Shown: piece by piece, positions 9,004 to 17,557 of the stretch
Numbering within the stretch: position 1 is the first letter of the stretch
Layout: every line of letters starts with the position of its first letter
NCBI GenBank assembly: GCA_964541755.1
Contig: CAZIRF010000022.1
Coordinates: 1 to 47,124 of the forward strand
DNA: 47,124 bases
Origin: CAZIRF01 sp964541755
GTDB taxonomy: Bacteria; Spirochaetota; Spirochaetia; Treponematales; Breznakiellaceae
Reading direction: 5' to 3'
The notes under the pieces: model-generated
Seen by the model: the letters and a program-made list of their open reading frames with translations, nothing else
Database searches by the model: none
Told to the model about the DNA's origin: nothing
Translations under genes and position numbers: made by a program

Positions 9004-11298
9004 TCAGTGATCCTCCTGCTGCAGGCTGTCCATGAGTTCGCGTGAGGAGCCGGAGAGTTGTATCATGTTGCGTGAGATAAGCTTGAGGACCTCGAGCATC
9101 TGCTGCAGCTCGCCGTCGAGGGTTTGGAATGCCTCGGCATTGTGGGTGACAGAGGCGACGGATCGGGCTGTTTCGCTGCTCAACTCCCCCAGAGCCTGTC
9201 CTATGCCCTGGGCATTTTCGCCGGCAGATTCGGCGAGTTTGCGAATCTCACTCGCAATGACATTAAAGCCCTTGCCCATGCTTCCGGCCCTGGCGGCTTC
9301 GATTGCAGCATTGAGACCCAGGAGTTTGATGGTTTCCGAGATATCTTCGATAACGGCGGTGTACTCGCGGATTTTTTTGACCCGCTCTGCCATATTGGCA
9401 ATCTCTGTCTGAGCTTCGAGTATATCCTGTTTCATTTTGCGAGCAGCTTCGCCAGTTGATTCAACGCTTGCCGCTTCTTCGTTGACAATCTTGGAAACCT
9501 CCAGGACTGCGTGGGTGATGGGACGGGCCATGGCGACGATACGCTCGGTTTTGTCCATGATGGCCTGCTCGGTCTCTTTCTCTGCTTCCATCAGGAGTAT
9601 GTCGTGAATGGTTGTCCCAATCTGATCGTTGATCCGGGTATAGACACTTGTGTCGTCCGGTCCGGGTTCGTATATGGCGATGCCGTAGAAGTTCTTCCCG
9701 AAACAGAGAGGCAGGGCGATCAGGTTGCAGGGGCGAGAAGGAAGGAATTGTCGGGGTATGAAGTCAGCAGTCTTGAACGACACGTTTCTTCGTTGTGCAA
9801 GAAGATCGTTGGAATCGCAGAGAGCCGTATAGAGGGTAAATGGGCTGTCTGCCAAGAGCTCGGCTCCTCCCTCCGCACGAATCTGGTCTTTGGCCGCAAA
9901 ATAGAAGGAGCGAAGTCCCAAGCCCTGCATTTTGTCTTGCAGGAGTGTGCCGAGTTCTTCGAAGCTACGCGCCGCACTTATCTCTTTGAGTGCAACGCCC
10001 AAGTTGTCGCTGAATATCGAAGCTTGACTTATCTGGAGTTTGAGGCGTTTCGCCTCGAGTGATCCTACGAGTATGCGCAATTTCGAGATGCTACTCTCAA
10101 TAAAAAGGTTCTTGGGGCTCTCTGCCGTTTCCGGGAGCAGGGCTATACGAATTTTCGACAAAAAGTTTTGCCAGTCTTCGGCGCTGTCTCCTCCCTGAAG
10201 TCCCTGGTGAATGTATTCTTCCGCTTTTTCCTGGAAGCTGGCAAAGTCTGTGGATTCAACTGCCTCCCGGCATAGCTGCAATAGCTCTTCCTGTTCTGTC
10301 TTGCGGGTATGGGCAAAGGCATCAAAACTGATAGTGGGCGGTTTGGCGTACGAGGCGTTTTCGGGTGAATCTGCCAGTGCACTCATATCTGCCAGTGCCA
10401 TCTCTGCTGCTTCGCAGCCGCACGATCTTCGCGGTACGATAATGGTACTGAGTGGCTCTCTTCGGAGCGTTTCCCCCGAAGAGAGCTGTTCCTGCAGCAT
10501 TTCGAGGGCCCTGCGTGCCTGTTCTTTGAGTGGCCAGCGGACACTGGTAAGGGCCGGGTGTTCGTGTTCCGCTTCCAGTACATCGTCGAATCCTGCCAGT
10601 GAAATATCCTGTGGAATACGTACTCCACGAGCCTTGAGTTCCCGCAGCGCACCCAAGGCCATGAAGTCATTGGCTGCAATGACGGCATCTACCGGTAGTT
10701 TCCGTTCGTCCAAAAATGCCCGAATCGCATTTTGTCCACCGGTAAGCCAAAAGTCGCCGGTAAAGATGTATTCATTGTTGAATGGCAACCCTGCGGCTCG
10801 AAGGCCTTCCCGGTAAGCAGCCAAGCGTTCCTGAGCCTCGACCGAGGCTTCGACCCCGCCAATAAAGGCAATATGTTGCCGTTTGTGATGGTTCACGAGG
10901 TGTTCGACAAGCTTGATGACGCCTGTGCGTCCTTCCACGAGTACCGATGGCATATTGTCGCTTGAGGGGCCGATGGAAATGCAGGGTTTTTGGCGGAATG
11001 GGTGAATATACTCGCGAAAAGAGTCGGCACTGATGTCAAACCCCATTGTTTCGGCGTGCAGAAAAAATCCGGCTATCCAAGGGGCCTGTGCCAGGTCGAA
11101 TATGCGATTCGTCGCCTCGTGGTCATCTGCCCGGCCATGTCCAAAGGGTTGTCCGACAAAACTGATGAGGGAGTGACCGCCATGCTCAAGGCCCTTGGCG
11201 ATTTCGCGCCAGACAATTTCCTGGTGGTAATCGTGCAAGTAGTCGAGAAGATAGCCTGCGGTGAAAGCCCCCTGTAATCCCGAAACAGATTTATCCAT
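9004..11298 (-). CDS. Soluble chemoreceptor: LacI-type ligand domain + MCP signalling domain
   Basis: A three-part cytoplasmic sensor. Residues about 1-310 form a periplasmic-binding-protein-like domain of the LacI/GalR type (AFIGGVEASVEAQERLAAYREG; AANDFMALGALRELKARG; ISLAGFDDVLEAEHEHPAL) but without the DNA-binding headpiece. A middle part (about 340-600) is helical/GAF-like with no clear family. The last 170 residues are a methyl-accepting chemotaxis domain with the hairpin tip LGLNAAIEAARAG and the following KGFNVIASEIRKLAE. No signal peptide or membrane helix is visible. ATG 11298 is favoured: GAGGG lies 8 nt upstream. ATG 11325 lacks a spaced box. Presumably it binds an intracellular sugar or similar ligand and talks to CheA/CheW; this is inference. 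Confidence 0.82.
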   Translation of the reverse strand: MDKSVSGLQGAFTAGYLLDYLHDYHQEIVWREIAKGLEHGGHSLISFVGQPFGHGRADDHEATNRIFDLAQAPWIAGFFLHAETMGFDISADSFREYIHPFRQKPCISIGPSSDNMPSVLVEGRTGVIKLVEHLVNHHKRQHIAFIGGVEASVEAQERLAAYREGLRAAGLPFNNEYIFTGDFWLTGGQNAIRAFLDERKLPVDAVIAANDFMALGALRELKARGVRIPQDISLAGFDDVLEAEHEHPALTSVRWPLKEQARRALEMLQEQLSSGETLRREPLSTIIVPRRSCGCEAAEMALADMSALADSPENASYAKPPTISFDAFAHTRKTEQEELLQLCREAVESTDFASFQEKAEEYIHQGLQGGDSAEDWQNFLSKIRIALLPETAESPKNLFIESSISKLRILVGSLEAKRLKLQISQASIFSDNLGVALKEISAARSFEELGTLLQDKMQGLGLRSFYFAAKDQIRAEGGAELLADSPFTLYTALCDSNDLLAQRRNVSFKTADFIPRQFLPSRPCNLIALPLCFGKNFYGIAIYEPGPDDTSVYTRINDQIGTTIHDILLMEAEKETEQAIMDKTERIVAMARPITHAVLEVSKIVNEEAASVESTGEAARKMKQDILEAQTEIANMAERVKKIREYTAVIEDISETIKLLGLNAAIEAARAGSMGKGFNVIASEIRKLAESAGENAQGIGQALGELSSETARSVASVTHNAEAFQTLDGELQQMLEVLKLISRNMIQLSGSSRELMDSLQQEDH

Positions 11299-11411
11299 GT
11301 GCGTAACCCTCAGCTGAATTTCCATTCCCGTGTACTACAAAGTGTTACAAGACCAGTATAATCTATAAACCGCGTTGAGAGAGACGAAAAGAGAGAAAAT
11401 GGAGATAATGT

Positions 11412-11576
11412 TCAGGGTGTTTTTTGTGCTCCTGCCACATCAGGTTTCTTGCCGGTGTTGCGGCAGAGACGTTCGACCACTTGGATAATGACCACCATAA
11501 GGGCCATGAAGGCGAAGAGGACGAGCATCCCTATCCCCATAAGAGTCAAACTGTGTTCAAAGGCTTCGATATTCAT
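11412..11576 (-). CDS. oadG: Oxaloacetate decarboxylase gamma-like small subunit (OadG)
   Basis: A 54-residue ORF. It begins MNIEAFEHSLTLMGIGM, has one hydrophobic helix (about residues 10-33: LMGIGMLVLFAFMALMVVII), then a basic, polar tail QVVERLCRNTGKK. This is the layout of the gamma subunit of Na+-translocating decarboxylases, whose single helix anchors the complex and whose tail contacts the alpha subunit. It starts 21 nt downstream of oadB, with AAGGAG 7 nt before its ATG. The usual order is gamma-alpha-beta; here gamma follows beta and no alpha (carboxyltransferase) gene is near, so the remaining subunits must be encoded elsewhere. Confidence 0.75.
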   Translation of the reverse strand: MNIEAFEHSLTLMGIGMLVLFAFMALMVVIIQVVERLCRNTGKKPDVAGAQKTP

Positions 11577-11597
11577 GCACTGCTCCTTGTAGCGGCA

Positions 11598-12737
11598 CTA
11601 GAGTCCCAGAAGGACCGGGACGAGGGCGAGGACGAGGCCACCGGCGACCACCGAGCCAATCTGCCCGGAGACATTGGCCGAGACCGCGTGCATCAGGATG
11701 ATGTTCGAGGGGTCGTCCTTGAGGGCCATCTTCTGGATGACGCGGCTTGCCATGGGGAAGGCCGATATCCCGCAGGCGCCGATCATCGGGTTTATTTTTG
11801 TCTTGAGGAAGAGGTTCATGAGCTTTGCGAAGAGGACCCCGCCTGCGGTATTGAAAATGAAGGCGAAGAGGCCAAGGGCCATGATGAAGATGGTGTGTAC
11901 CTGCAGGAAGTCTGCCGCCTGCATGGTGGCCCCCACCGAAATCCCCAGAAGGAGGGTGACGAGGTTCGACAGCTCGTTCTGGGCGGTCTTCGAGAGCTTC
12001 TCGAGGACCCCGCACTCGCGGATAAGGTTGCCGAACATCAAAAAGCCGATAAGGGGGGCGGCAATGGGGACGAGAATGCTCGCCACGAGGGTGACGATGA
12101 TGGGAAAGAGGATGGTGACAACGCGCGGAATCTCGTGGTCTATCGCCGTCATGTGGATAAGGCGCTCTTTTTTGCTGGTAAGGGCGCGTACGACCGGGGG
12201 CTGGATGATGGGGACGAGCGACATGTACGAGTAGGCGACAACTGTAATCGGCCCCATGAGGTGTTTGGCAAAGCGGGTTGTGATGTAGATGGTCGTGGGG
12301 CCATCCGCCGCGCCGATAATCCCGATGCAGGCTGCCTCTTTAAGGTCGAAACCCAGGACTGTGGCGAGGCTTATCGTCACGAAGATACCCAGGTGGGCGG
12401 CCGCCCCGAAGAGCATCATCCAGGGGCGCTGGAAGAGGGGGCGGAAGTCGATCATGGCGCCCACCGCGATGAATATAAGCAGGGGGAAGAGCTCGGTGAG
12501 TATGCCCGCCTCGAAGAGAATCTTGAGGGCGCCGGGCACCCCGTCGTGTTCCCAGATGACACCGAAGGGCAGGTTGACGAGTATGGCCCCGAAGCCGATG
12601 GGCAAGAGGAGCATGGGCTCGTAGTCCTTGGCGATGGCGAGCCAGATTAGGACCCCGCCAATGGCGAACATGAGCCACTCCTGCCAGCCCAGGGCCAGGA
12701 TACCGTGTGTGAAAAATGTACCGATATGTTCGAACAT
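11598..12737 (-). CDS. oadB: Na+-translocating decarboxylase beta subunit
   Basis: Integral membrane subunit that decarboxylates carboxybiotin and pumps Na+ outwards (oxaloacetate, methylmalonyl-CoA or glutaconyl-CoA decarboxylase complexes). 379 residues, the normal length. The protein is almost wholly hydrophobic, with the family elements LLLPIGFGAILVNLP near the start, the conserved intramembrane GIIGAADGPTTIYIT (the Asp of this motif is needed for Na+ transport in the family) and GACGISAFPMASRVIQK near the end. GGAGG lies 4 nt before the ATG. A -10-like TATACT lies upstream in the 173-bp divergent region. Substrate specificity depends on the alpha subunit, which is not here. Confidence 0.92.
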   Translation of the reverse strand: MFEHIGTFFTHGILALGWQEWLMFAIGGVLIWLAIAKDYEPMLLLPIGFGAILVNLPFGVIWEHDGVPGALKILFEAGILTELFPLLIFIAVGAMIDFRPLFQRPWMMLFGAAAHLGIFVTISLATVLGFDLKEAACIGIIGAADGPTTIYITTRFAKHLMGPITVVAYSYMSLVPIIQPPVVRALTSKKERLIHMTAIDHEIPRVVTILFPIIVTLVASILVPIAAPLIGFLMFGNLIRECGVLEKLSKTAQNELSNLVTLLLGISVGATMQAADFLQVHTIFIMALGLFAFIFNTAGGVLFAKLMNLFLKTKINPMIGACGISAFPMASRVIQKMALKDDPSNIILMHAVSANVSGQIGSVVAGGLVLALVPVLLGL

Positions 12738-12910
12738 GATGCCTCCGCGGCTATCAGTATAAATGAAAATCTACAATATTTGTACGAAATTACAGGCTGA
12801 TAGCGGGGCGCCGTTTTTTCCCCTTCGTTTCGGGCCAGCGCCCGGATACTGTGCTATTCTTTTATGACAGCGTCGGTGTCTTCCCGGCCTTTTTCTGTGG
12901 AGGGTTTGAT
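12738..12910. promoter_or_regulatory. Divergent promoter region with GCTATCAG/CTGATAGC inverted repeat
   Basis: This gap between oadB and the exported-protein gene contains an AT-rich core flanked by an 8-bp inverted repeat, GCTATCAG (12750-12757) and CTGATAGC (12797-12804), centre to centre 47 bp. A -10-like TATACT for oadB overlaps the left arm. The same heptamer CTATCAG recurs in the chromosomal part of the window (see findings). A regulatory role is inferred. Confidence 0.35.
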
Positions 12911-14320
12911 ATGAAGCTCTTTGTTTCGCGTGTTCTCTGTCTTGCCGTGCTCCTGTCAATTACTGCTTCCCTGTATGCCCGTGACGGGGAGCGGCTTGCT
13001 GCCCTGCAAAAGGAAGCAGACGACATTGTGCTCCAACTCGAAAAGGAAGCGGCCACTGCGTATGCGCGCGCGGAGGAATCCCGCAAAAGGGCGCGTGAAT
13101 GGATCGAATTCGATCGCGCCGCCTTGGAGCGCTTGCGCGCGGCCAAAGAGCCGTATCAGCCATATATCAAATTCCGCGAGCTGGTGCTTTCCTTTCTCGA
13201 TCAGTACAAGGACAGCGGGGTGAGCGATTCCAAGCTGCCTGGCCGCGAAGTCTACGACATGATTCATCAAGGCGCGATCGACGCCAAGGCGAACATGGAC
13301 TGGGGCGGGAATGGACTGGGCCAACTCTCGGAGCTCTTGGGCATCCATTACTACACGGTCGAAGCCAAAAACAAGGAGCGACTCGCGCAAATCATCAAAC
13401 AGAATCGCGAGTACGGTCTGCATCGATCCCGGGTGAATGCCTTGGAGACATCGATCATTGAGCTCGCCCGTATGGATGCCCGCGTCTATCCCTTTGTGGG
13501 ATCGGACGAGGTGCGGGGGTTCCAGACCCGCTATCTCAACGTCCTCGTTGAAATTCGTCGGGTCGGTGGCGGGCCAAAACCGGGCAGTGAAGACTACAGG
13601 GCCCGCGAACGGGAACTCCTTGCGCGCTGGCGGGTCATGGGCGTCGATACCGACAAGCTCCTCGCCCACAAGGCCGCCGTACTCAAACGCATCCGCAACC
13701 TCAGGAGTACGGATGTGGGCGCCGATCACTGGCTCCTGCCGGAAGAACGCACTGCCAATGAAACCGAATGGCGCGTGGCAATGTCCCGGGCTGTCCACGT
13801 GAAATGGCTCGACATGCTCGAGTCCGGCAACGCGACGGATATGCAGAATGGCTTGGTTGAAATCGGCAAGACCGTCGGCAAGTTCGAACAGGCGAGCCAG
13901 TTGGAGGCGGAAAGTGCCCTCGATGACCTGGTGTCTACCCAAAAGCTCGCCACACAGATACTGGGCCAGATACCGGTGGTGGGGCAGGTGATGAACGTGC
14001 ACGCCATTATCAGCGGGACCACCCTCGACGGCGAAGAGCTTTCAAAGATGAACCGGGCCATGGGGGCCCTTATTGCCCTTGCTCCGGCGAGCCTTGCCCA
14101 GATGCGCAAGCAGAGCCCCGGGCTCAACGCCACCCTCAACAACTGGGGGCGCCAGCTTGCCGGCAAGAGCGATGCGGTGCTTAAGGGTCTTGGCAATAAG
14201 CTGGGCTTTTCGGTGGCACAGCTCAAGAAGATGAGTGCCTGGGCCGATAGCGACGACGCAGAGGCGATCTACGACTTCATGGCCGACCTCGCAGAAGGCG
14301 AAGTGCGGGACCGTCTGTAG
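12911..14320 (+). CDS. Exported helical protein of unknown function
   Basis: I do not recognise a family. The start at 12911 is fixed by GGAGGG and by the signal peptide it gives (MKLFVSRVLCLAVLLSITAS, cleavage probably after LYA near residue 23). The mature protein is about 445 residues and mostly helical. A charged coiled segment (about 25-75) is followed by a mixed region, then near residue 365 a hydrophobic stretch QILGQIPVVGQVMNVHAII, a TLDGEELSKMNRAMG turn and LIALAPASL. That block resembles, in pattern only, the pre-toxin (PT-TG-like) region found before toxin domains in polymorphic toxins; what follows (about 120 residues) has no visible nuclease motif. Probably periplasmic. Confidence 0.65.
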   Translation: MKLFVSRVLCLAVLLSITASLYARDGERLAALQKEADDIVLQLEKEAATAYARAEESRKRAREWIEFDRAALERLRAAKEPYQPYIKFRELVLSFLDQYKDSGVSDSKLPGREVYDMIHQGAIDAKANMDWGGNGLGQLSELLGIHYYTVEAKNKERLAQIIKQNREYGLHRSRVNALETSIIELARMDARVYPFVGSDEVRGFQTRYLNVLVEIRRVGGGPKPGSEDYRARERELLARWRVMGVDTDKLLAHKAAVLKRIRNLRSTDVGADHWLLPEERTANETEWRVAMSRAVHVKWLDMLESGNATDMQNGLVEIGKTVGKFEQASQLEAESALDDLVSTQKLATQILGQIPVVGQVMNVHAIISGTTLDGEELSKMNRAMGALIALAPASLAQMRKQSPGLNATLNNWGRQLAGKSDAVLKGLGNKLGFSVAQLKKMSAWADSDDAEAIYDFMADLAEGEVRDRL

Positions 14321-14349
14321 GGTCTCTGCTGATAGTTCTCTCCGCGCAG

Positions 14350-14372
14350 GGGCCTCTGGTTTCCAAAGGCCC
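14350..14372 (+). terminator. Terminator-like hairpin
   Basis: GGGCCTCTGG (14350-14359) pairs with CCAAAGGCCC (14363-14372) with one mismatch around a TTT loop, followed by TCTGTGTT. It lies 30 nt after the exported-protein gene and just before the YkgJ-like gene. Confidence 0.45.
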
Positions 14373-14391
14373 TCTGTGTTAGCTTCATCCC

Positions 14392-14664
14392 ATGTTGGAT
14401 GCACCCTTTGACTGCCGCCCCGGCTGTGCGGCCTGTTGTATAGCTCCCTCCATATCCAGCCCCATCCCCGGGCATCCCGACGGCAAAGCCGCCGGGATGC
14501 CCTGTGTCCAGCTGGATGATCAGCTTCGATGCAAATTGTTCGGCAAACCGGAGCGGCCGGCTGTCTGTTCTTCCCTGCGGCCCTCCCGCTCCATGTGCGG
14601 CCGGAATCGCGAAGAAGCCCTCGCCTATCTGGCCAATCTTGAGCGGCAGACCGCTCCGGATTGA
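14392..14664 (+). CDS. YkgJ-type cysteine-cluster protein
   Basis: A 90-residue protein of the YkgJ (CxxCxxxxCC-type zinc/iron chelating) family. Cysteines are arranged as CRPGCAACC near residues 8-16, then PCVQL, a second RCKLFGKPERPAVC and a final MCG. These are the family's spaced metal-ligand cysteines. The protein is small and probably cytoplasmic, binding Zn or an Fe-S cluster; the cellular role of the family is not established. It has no strong ribosome-binding site: the ATG follows TTCATCCC. It ends 26 nt before the end of the convergent membrane-protein gene. Confidence 0.8.
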   Translation: MLDAPFDCRPGCAACCIAPSISSPIPGHPDGKAAGMPCVQLDDQLRCKLFGKPERPAVCSSLRPSRSMCGRNREEALAYLANLERQTAPD

Positions 14665-14690
14665 GCGTACTGCCCTCTCTGCTTTGGGAC

Positions 14691-15296
14691 TTACAGTTGC
14701 GTCGCGATGTAGAGCAGGGCGACGGCCGATCCCAACATGAGAAGGGTGAAGACAATGTAGAAGATGGCCGTCGCCTTCTTGGTGACAACCTGGCGATCCT
14801 GGAGGATGATCTTGAAGTGGCGAACGATCTGCTTGAAGCTGTCGTAGGCCTTTCCCTTCATCTTGACCATGCCGGAACCAAGGGACTCCTGGAAGGAGAT
14901 GAAGATGTCGGCGGGCGGATCTTCGATGTGTATTTTGTTCATGGTCTCCGTGTAGCTCAATTTTGCCGCACCCAACGCATCGAGGAAGCAGCTGCGGAAG
15001 TCATCGTCCTTCATGCCGTAAATCGAGATGCCCCGAATCATGAAGAAGTAGAAGACTAGGAGGGCCAGAAACATTGCAGAGACAAAGAGGTTGAGCGGCG
15101 TGCTCGCGCTCGAGGTAAAGTACAGCACGACGTTGATGATGATCGACGGCAAAAACCCGACAGCCATGAGAATGACGAGTATGTTCGCCGCCACTACAAC
15201 CGGCTTTTTGCGAACAAGGATGGAAAAACTGATATAACCGAAAAAAATCGCGAACAAGAGCATGATGACCGGTAACAGGTACATGAACATTTCCAT
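14691..15296 (-). CDS. Membrane protein of unknown function
   Basis: 201 residues. Three hydrophobic helices fill the N-terminal half (about 5-25, 35-60 and 70-90). A soluble loop of about 75 residues follows (YGMKDDDFRSCFLDALG to RHFKIILQDRQVV), then one C-terminal helix (about 177-198). GAGGAG 7 nt before the ATG supports the start. I do not recognise the family. The cytoplasmic loop between helices looks like a regulatory or structural domain rather than a transporter core. Confidence 0.7.
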   Translation of the reverse strand: MEMFMYLLPVIMLLFAIFFGYISFSILVRKKPVVVAANILVILMAVGFLPSIIINVVLYFTSSASTPLNLFVSAMFLALLVFYFFMIRGISIYGMKDDDFRSCFLDALGAAKLSYTETMNKIHIEDPPADIFISFQESLGSGMVKMKGKAYDSFKQIVRHFKIILQDRQVVTKKATAIFYIVFTLLMLGSAVALLYIATQL

Positions 15297-15371
15297 AATG
15301 GTACTCCTCTGCGTAAAACAGCTGTCTTGAGCGTACTATGCTATACGCCGCTTGGCAATCGCCCTGTTTGA

Positions 15372-16427
15372 CGGGAGCGCCGTTCCGTATCAGTTTTTTA
15401 CGGGGACGAGGTGCTTATGGCGGTTTCCAAAGTCATTCGCAAGAACACCCGCAGCAGCGACCTCGCCGGCCGTTATGGTGGGGAAGAATTCCTCCTGATA
15501 TTCCACTTCAGTTCGCTGCGCAAACTCATGCCGGCGGCCCTCTTCAAAAGTCTCCTCTACCGCATGTCCAGGAAGTTTCCCCTTATGGGTTTCGTCATCG
15601 AGCCCTGATGCCTCTTCCTCTTTTTCAAAATAACTGATGTCGCGGCCGCCCAGGCCCAGCTCCCCGATCGCTACGAACTCATGCCCACCCGCGTATTCGC
15701 CGGGGATGAAGGCGATTACTACTATGGCATGAGTTTCTTCAACACCCGGGCCAGCACCTTCCAGGGGAGCCGCCTGGAGGCCTACCTTGTTGCCAGGAAC
15801 CGGGAAACCGGGACTACGTCCTGGATATTCATGGACATACTCAGCAACACCCTTATCGCCCATCCAAAATGGGGGATAAGCGGGCCCAACTGCACGCGGC
15901 CAGTTTGCACGACGAACCCCAAGGGCGACATACTCATAGATTTCAAGCAGGACGGGACGGACCGGCGTATTGCCTTTACCGGATCGCTTGCAGGCGCGCC
16001 GACGCGAGCGCTTGAGCAGGACCTGTGGATTATGGGCAACAGCTCCATCGCCCACAGCAGAGCCTATCAAAGCAAGAGCGATGAACCCTTCGCCGTGGTA
16101 TTTGACCCCCTCGAAGTCGAAAGCGCCCTCGAAGTGGAACCGGCGGCCTTTGCTATCAGCCATAACAGTCTCTTGCCCTCTTGGGTGGCACCGGAAGTGG
16201 TCAAGACCACCTGCTTCCCCTGGGCCCAGCACTATGTGGCCGACAGCCCCGGTCGCAGCACCCGGGTCAAAGACCCGGTGGACATGGTGACGAAGTTCAA
16301 GGCCATCGCGGCCATGAAGGGACTCAAGACCTTTTCGGCCCGCAGTATCAAAGTGCAGTTCTTCGCGGGCATTGTATTGAACGCCGTCGCCCTGGTGTCC
16401 CTTGTGCTCTTTCTGTTGTTCAGGTAA
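15372..16427 (+). pseudogene. Decayed chimera: GGDEF fragment joined to a copy of the downstream gene, with an in-frame TGA
   Basis: Three pieces are visible. (1) Frame 15399-15488 encodes GDEVLMAVSKVIRK and GRYGGEEFLLIF, the core of a diguanylate cyclase (GGDEF) domain including the active-site GGEEF; a preceding LAIALFD in another frame (15352-15372) matches the upstream GGDEF strand, implying an indel. (2) The same frame continues into SLRKLMPAALFKSLL and MGFVIEP, matching SLRILPRSLQRSMM and MGFIVDP of the gene at 16532. (3) A TGA at 15606-15608 interrupts that frame; translation then resumes with CLFLFFKITD, matching CFFLSYRIKD of the paralogue, and stays open to 16427 with a C-terminal membrane helix. 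The part from 15681 could still make a 248-residue protein from an internal ATG. Confidence 0.72.
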
Positions 16428-16483
16428 TGAAGGGGAATATCAGAAGCTGGTATTTAAGTGAACAACTTTCAAGGCCGGCTCTC

Positions 16484-16512
16484 TTGTTGCCAGCTGGGCG
16501 GGTAGTTATATT
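16484..16512 (+). promoter_or_regulatory. Sigma-70-like promoter
   Basis: TTGTTG (16484-16489) and TATATT (16507-16512) are separated by exactly 17 nt, 20 bp upstream of the ATG of the 341-residue paralogue. The AAGGAG box lies between. A good match for a housekeeping promoter. Confidence 0.6.
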
Positions 16513-16531
16513 ATGATAACAAGGAGATTGC

Positions 16532-17557
16532 ATGGAACGCAGCGCAAACCGTGAATTCATCGCGAAGGTAGAGAGTTTGGTAAAGCCCCTCGATGTGACA
16601 GCCATCAGTTTTCTGGGGGACAGCCTGCGTATACTGCCCCGCAGTCTCCAGCGAAGCATGATGGAAAAGGGACGGGGCACCGTTCCCTACATGGGTTTCA
16701 TTGTGGATCCCTACTGTTTCTTTTTGTCATACCGCATAAAGGATGAAGCGGCTGCGGCGTCCCTCCTGCCAAAAGAGTACGAACTCCTGCCCACGAGCCT
16801 CTTTGACGGCGACCCCACGCGGCCTTCGGCCATTTTGAGTGTGTTTACTGCCCGCACCTCGGCCTTTATCGGGACGCGGATGGAGCTCTACCTTATCGCC
16901 CGGCGCAAGAGCGACGGCAGCCCCGCCTGGATTATTGTGGACTATGCGACCAATACCAACAGCTATGACCCGGCAAAGGGCTTTTGCGGGTATGACAGCG
17001 ACCCTGCCGTTTTTTCAATGAGTCCCTACGGGGAGCTTTTGGTGGACATGGCGAAGAGGGCAGAAGACGAGCGTCCCGCGGAGAGATTGAGTCTGCTCGC
17101 CGATATCAGCAAGGGCTCCATGCGCGCCCTTGACCGCACCCTCTGGGTCGAGGGGAATCTCCTTGTCGATTATGGCGGGGCTCGCCATGACACGAGCTCG
17201 AAGGCCTTCAGCCTTATTTTCGACCCCTATCTGATGAAGGAAGCCCTCGATCTTCCACCGGCAGCCGTTGAAATTGCCGACAACAGTTTTCTCGCCGGTA
17301 TTCTGGATACCGAGAGCCCTCCCCACTGCGCCTGTTTCCCCTACAGCCAGCACTTTGTCATACGACAGGATCTGGATGCCGGTGTCATAAAGAACGAAGC
17401 GGATCTCGAGCGGCATATTGCCGCCTTTCTCGCCGATCGCGACTTCAAGACCATCAAGGGGAGCGATCTCAAGAAACCCATACTGATGGGCATGCTCGCC
17501 TCGGGCTTGTTCACCTGGGGCCTGGTCATCTTCCTCTTGATCAAAGTGCTCGCGTAG
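16532..17557 (+). CDS. C-terminally anchored protein, intact paralogue of the upstream pseudogene
   Basis: 341 residues, unknown function. AAGGAG stands 5 nt before the ATG. The soluble body (1-310) contains a beta-rich core with LPKEYELLPTSLFDGD, then TSAFIGTRMELYLIARRK, WIIVDYATNTNSYDP and a long middle. The order 'LP..YEL.P...A..G.R.E.YLIAR' recalls acetoacetate-decarboxylase-like barrels, but I see no Schiff-base lysine context, so this is only a hint. One hydrophobic helix (about 318-338) at the very C-terminus suggests tail anchoring. The gene overlaps the convergent CrtI-type gene by 17 bp. A sigma-70-like promoter is just upstream. Confidence 0.72.
   Translation: MERSANREFIAKVESLVKPLDVTAISFLGDSLRILPRSLQRSMMEKGRGTVPYMGFIVDPYCFFLSYRIKDEAAAASLLPKEYELLPTSLFDGDPTRPSAILSVFTARTSAFIGTRMELYLIARRKSDGSPAWIIVDYATNTNSYDPAKGFCGYDSDPAVFSMSPYGELLVDMAKRAEDERPAERLSLLADISKGSMRALDRTLWVEGNLLVDYGGARHDTSSKAFSLIFDPYLMKEALDLPPAAVEIADNSFLAGILDTESPPHCACFPYSQHFVIRQDLDAGVIKNEADLERHIAAFLADRDFKTIKGSDLKKPILMGMLASGLFTWGLVIFLLIKVLA

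Noticed and set aside
11424..12650. A 408-codon plus-strand ORF antisense to oadB, rich in Glu, Asp, His and Gly
   Set aside because: It is the mirror of a GC-rich hydrophobic gene; its composition is not protein-like and it has no ribosome-binding site.
15606..15608. TGA as a selenocysteine codon
   Set aside because: The paralogue has Tyr, not Cys, at this position, no SECIS hairpin is obvious downstream, and the same gene already shows decay at its 5' end.
15390..16232. A 280-codon minus-strand ORF opposite the pseudogene
   Set aside because: The plus-strand translation matches the paralogue at 16,532, so the antisense frame is a shadow.
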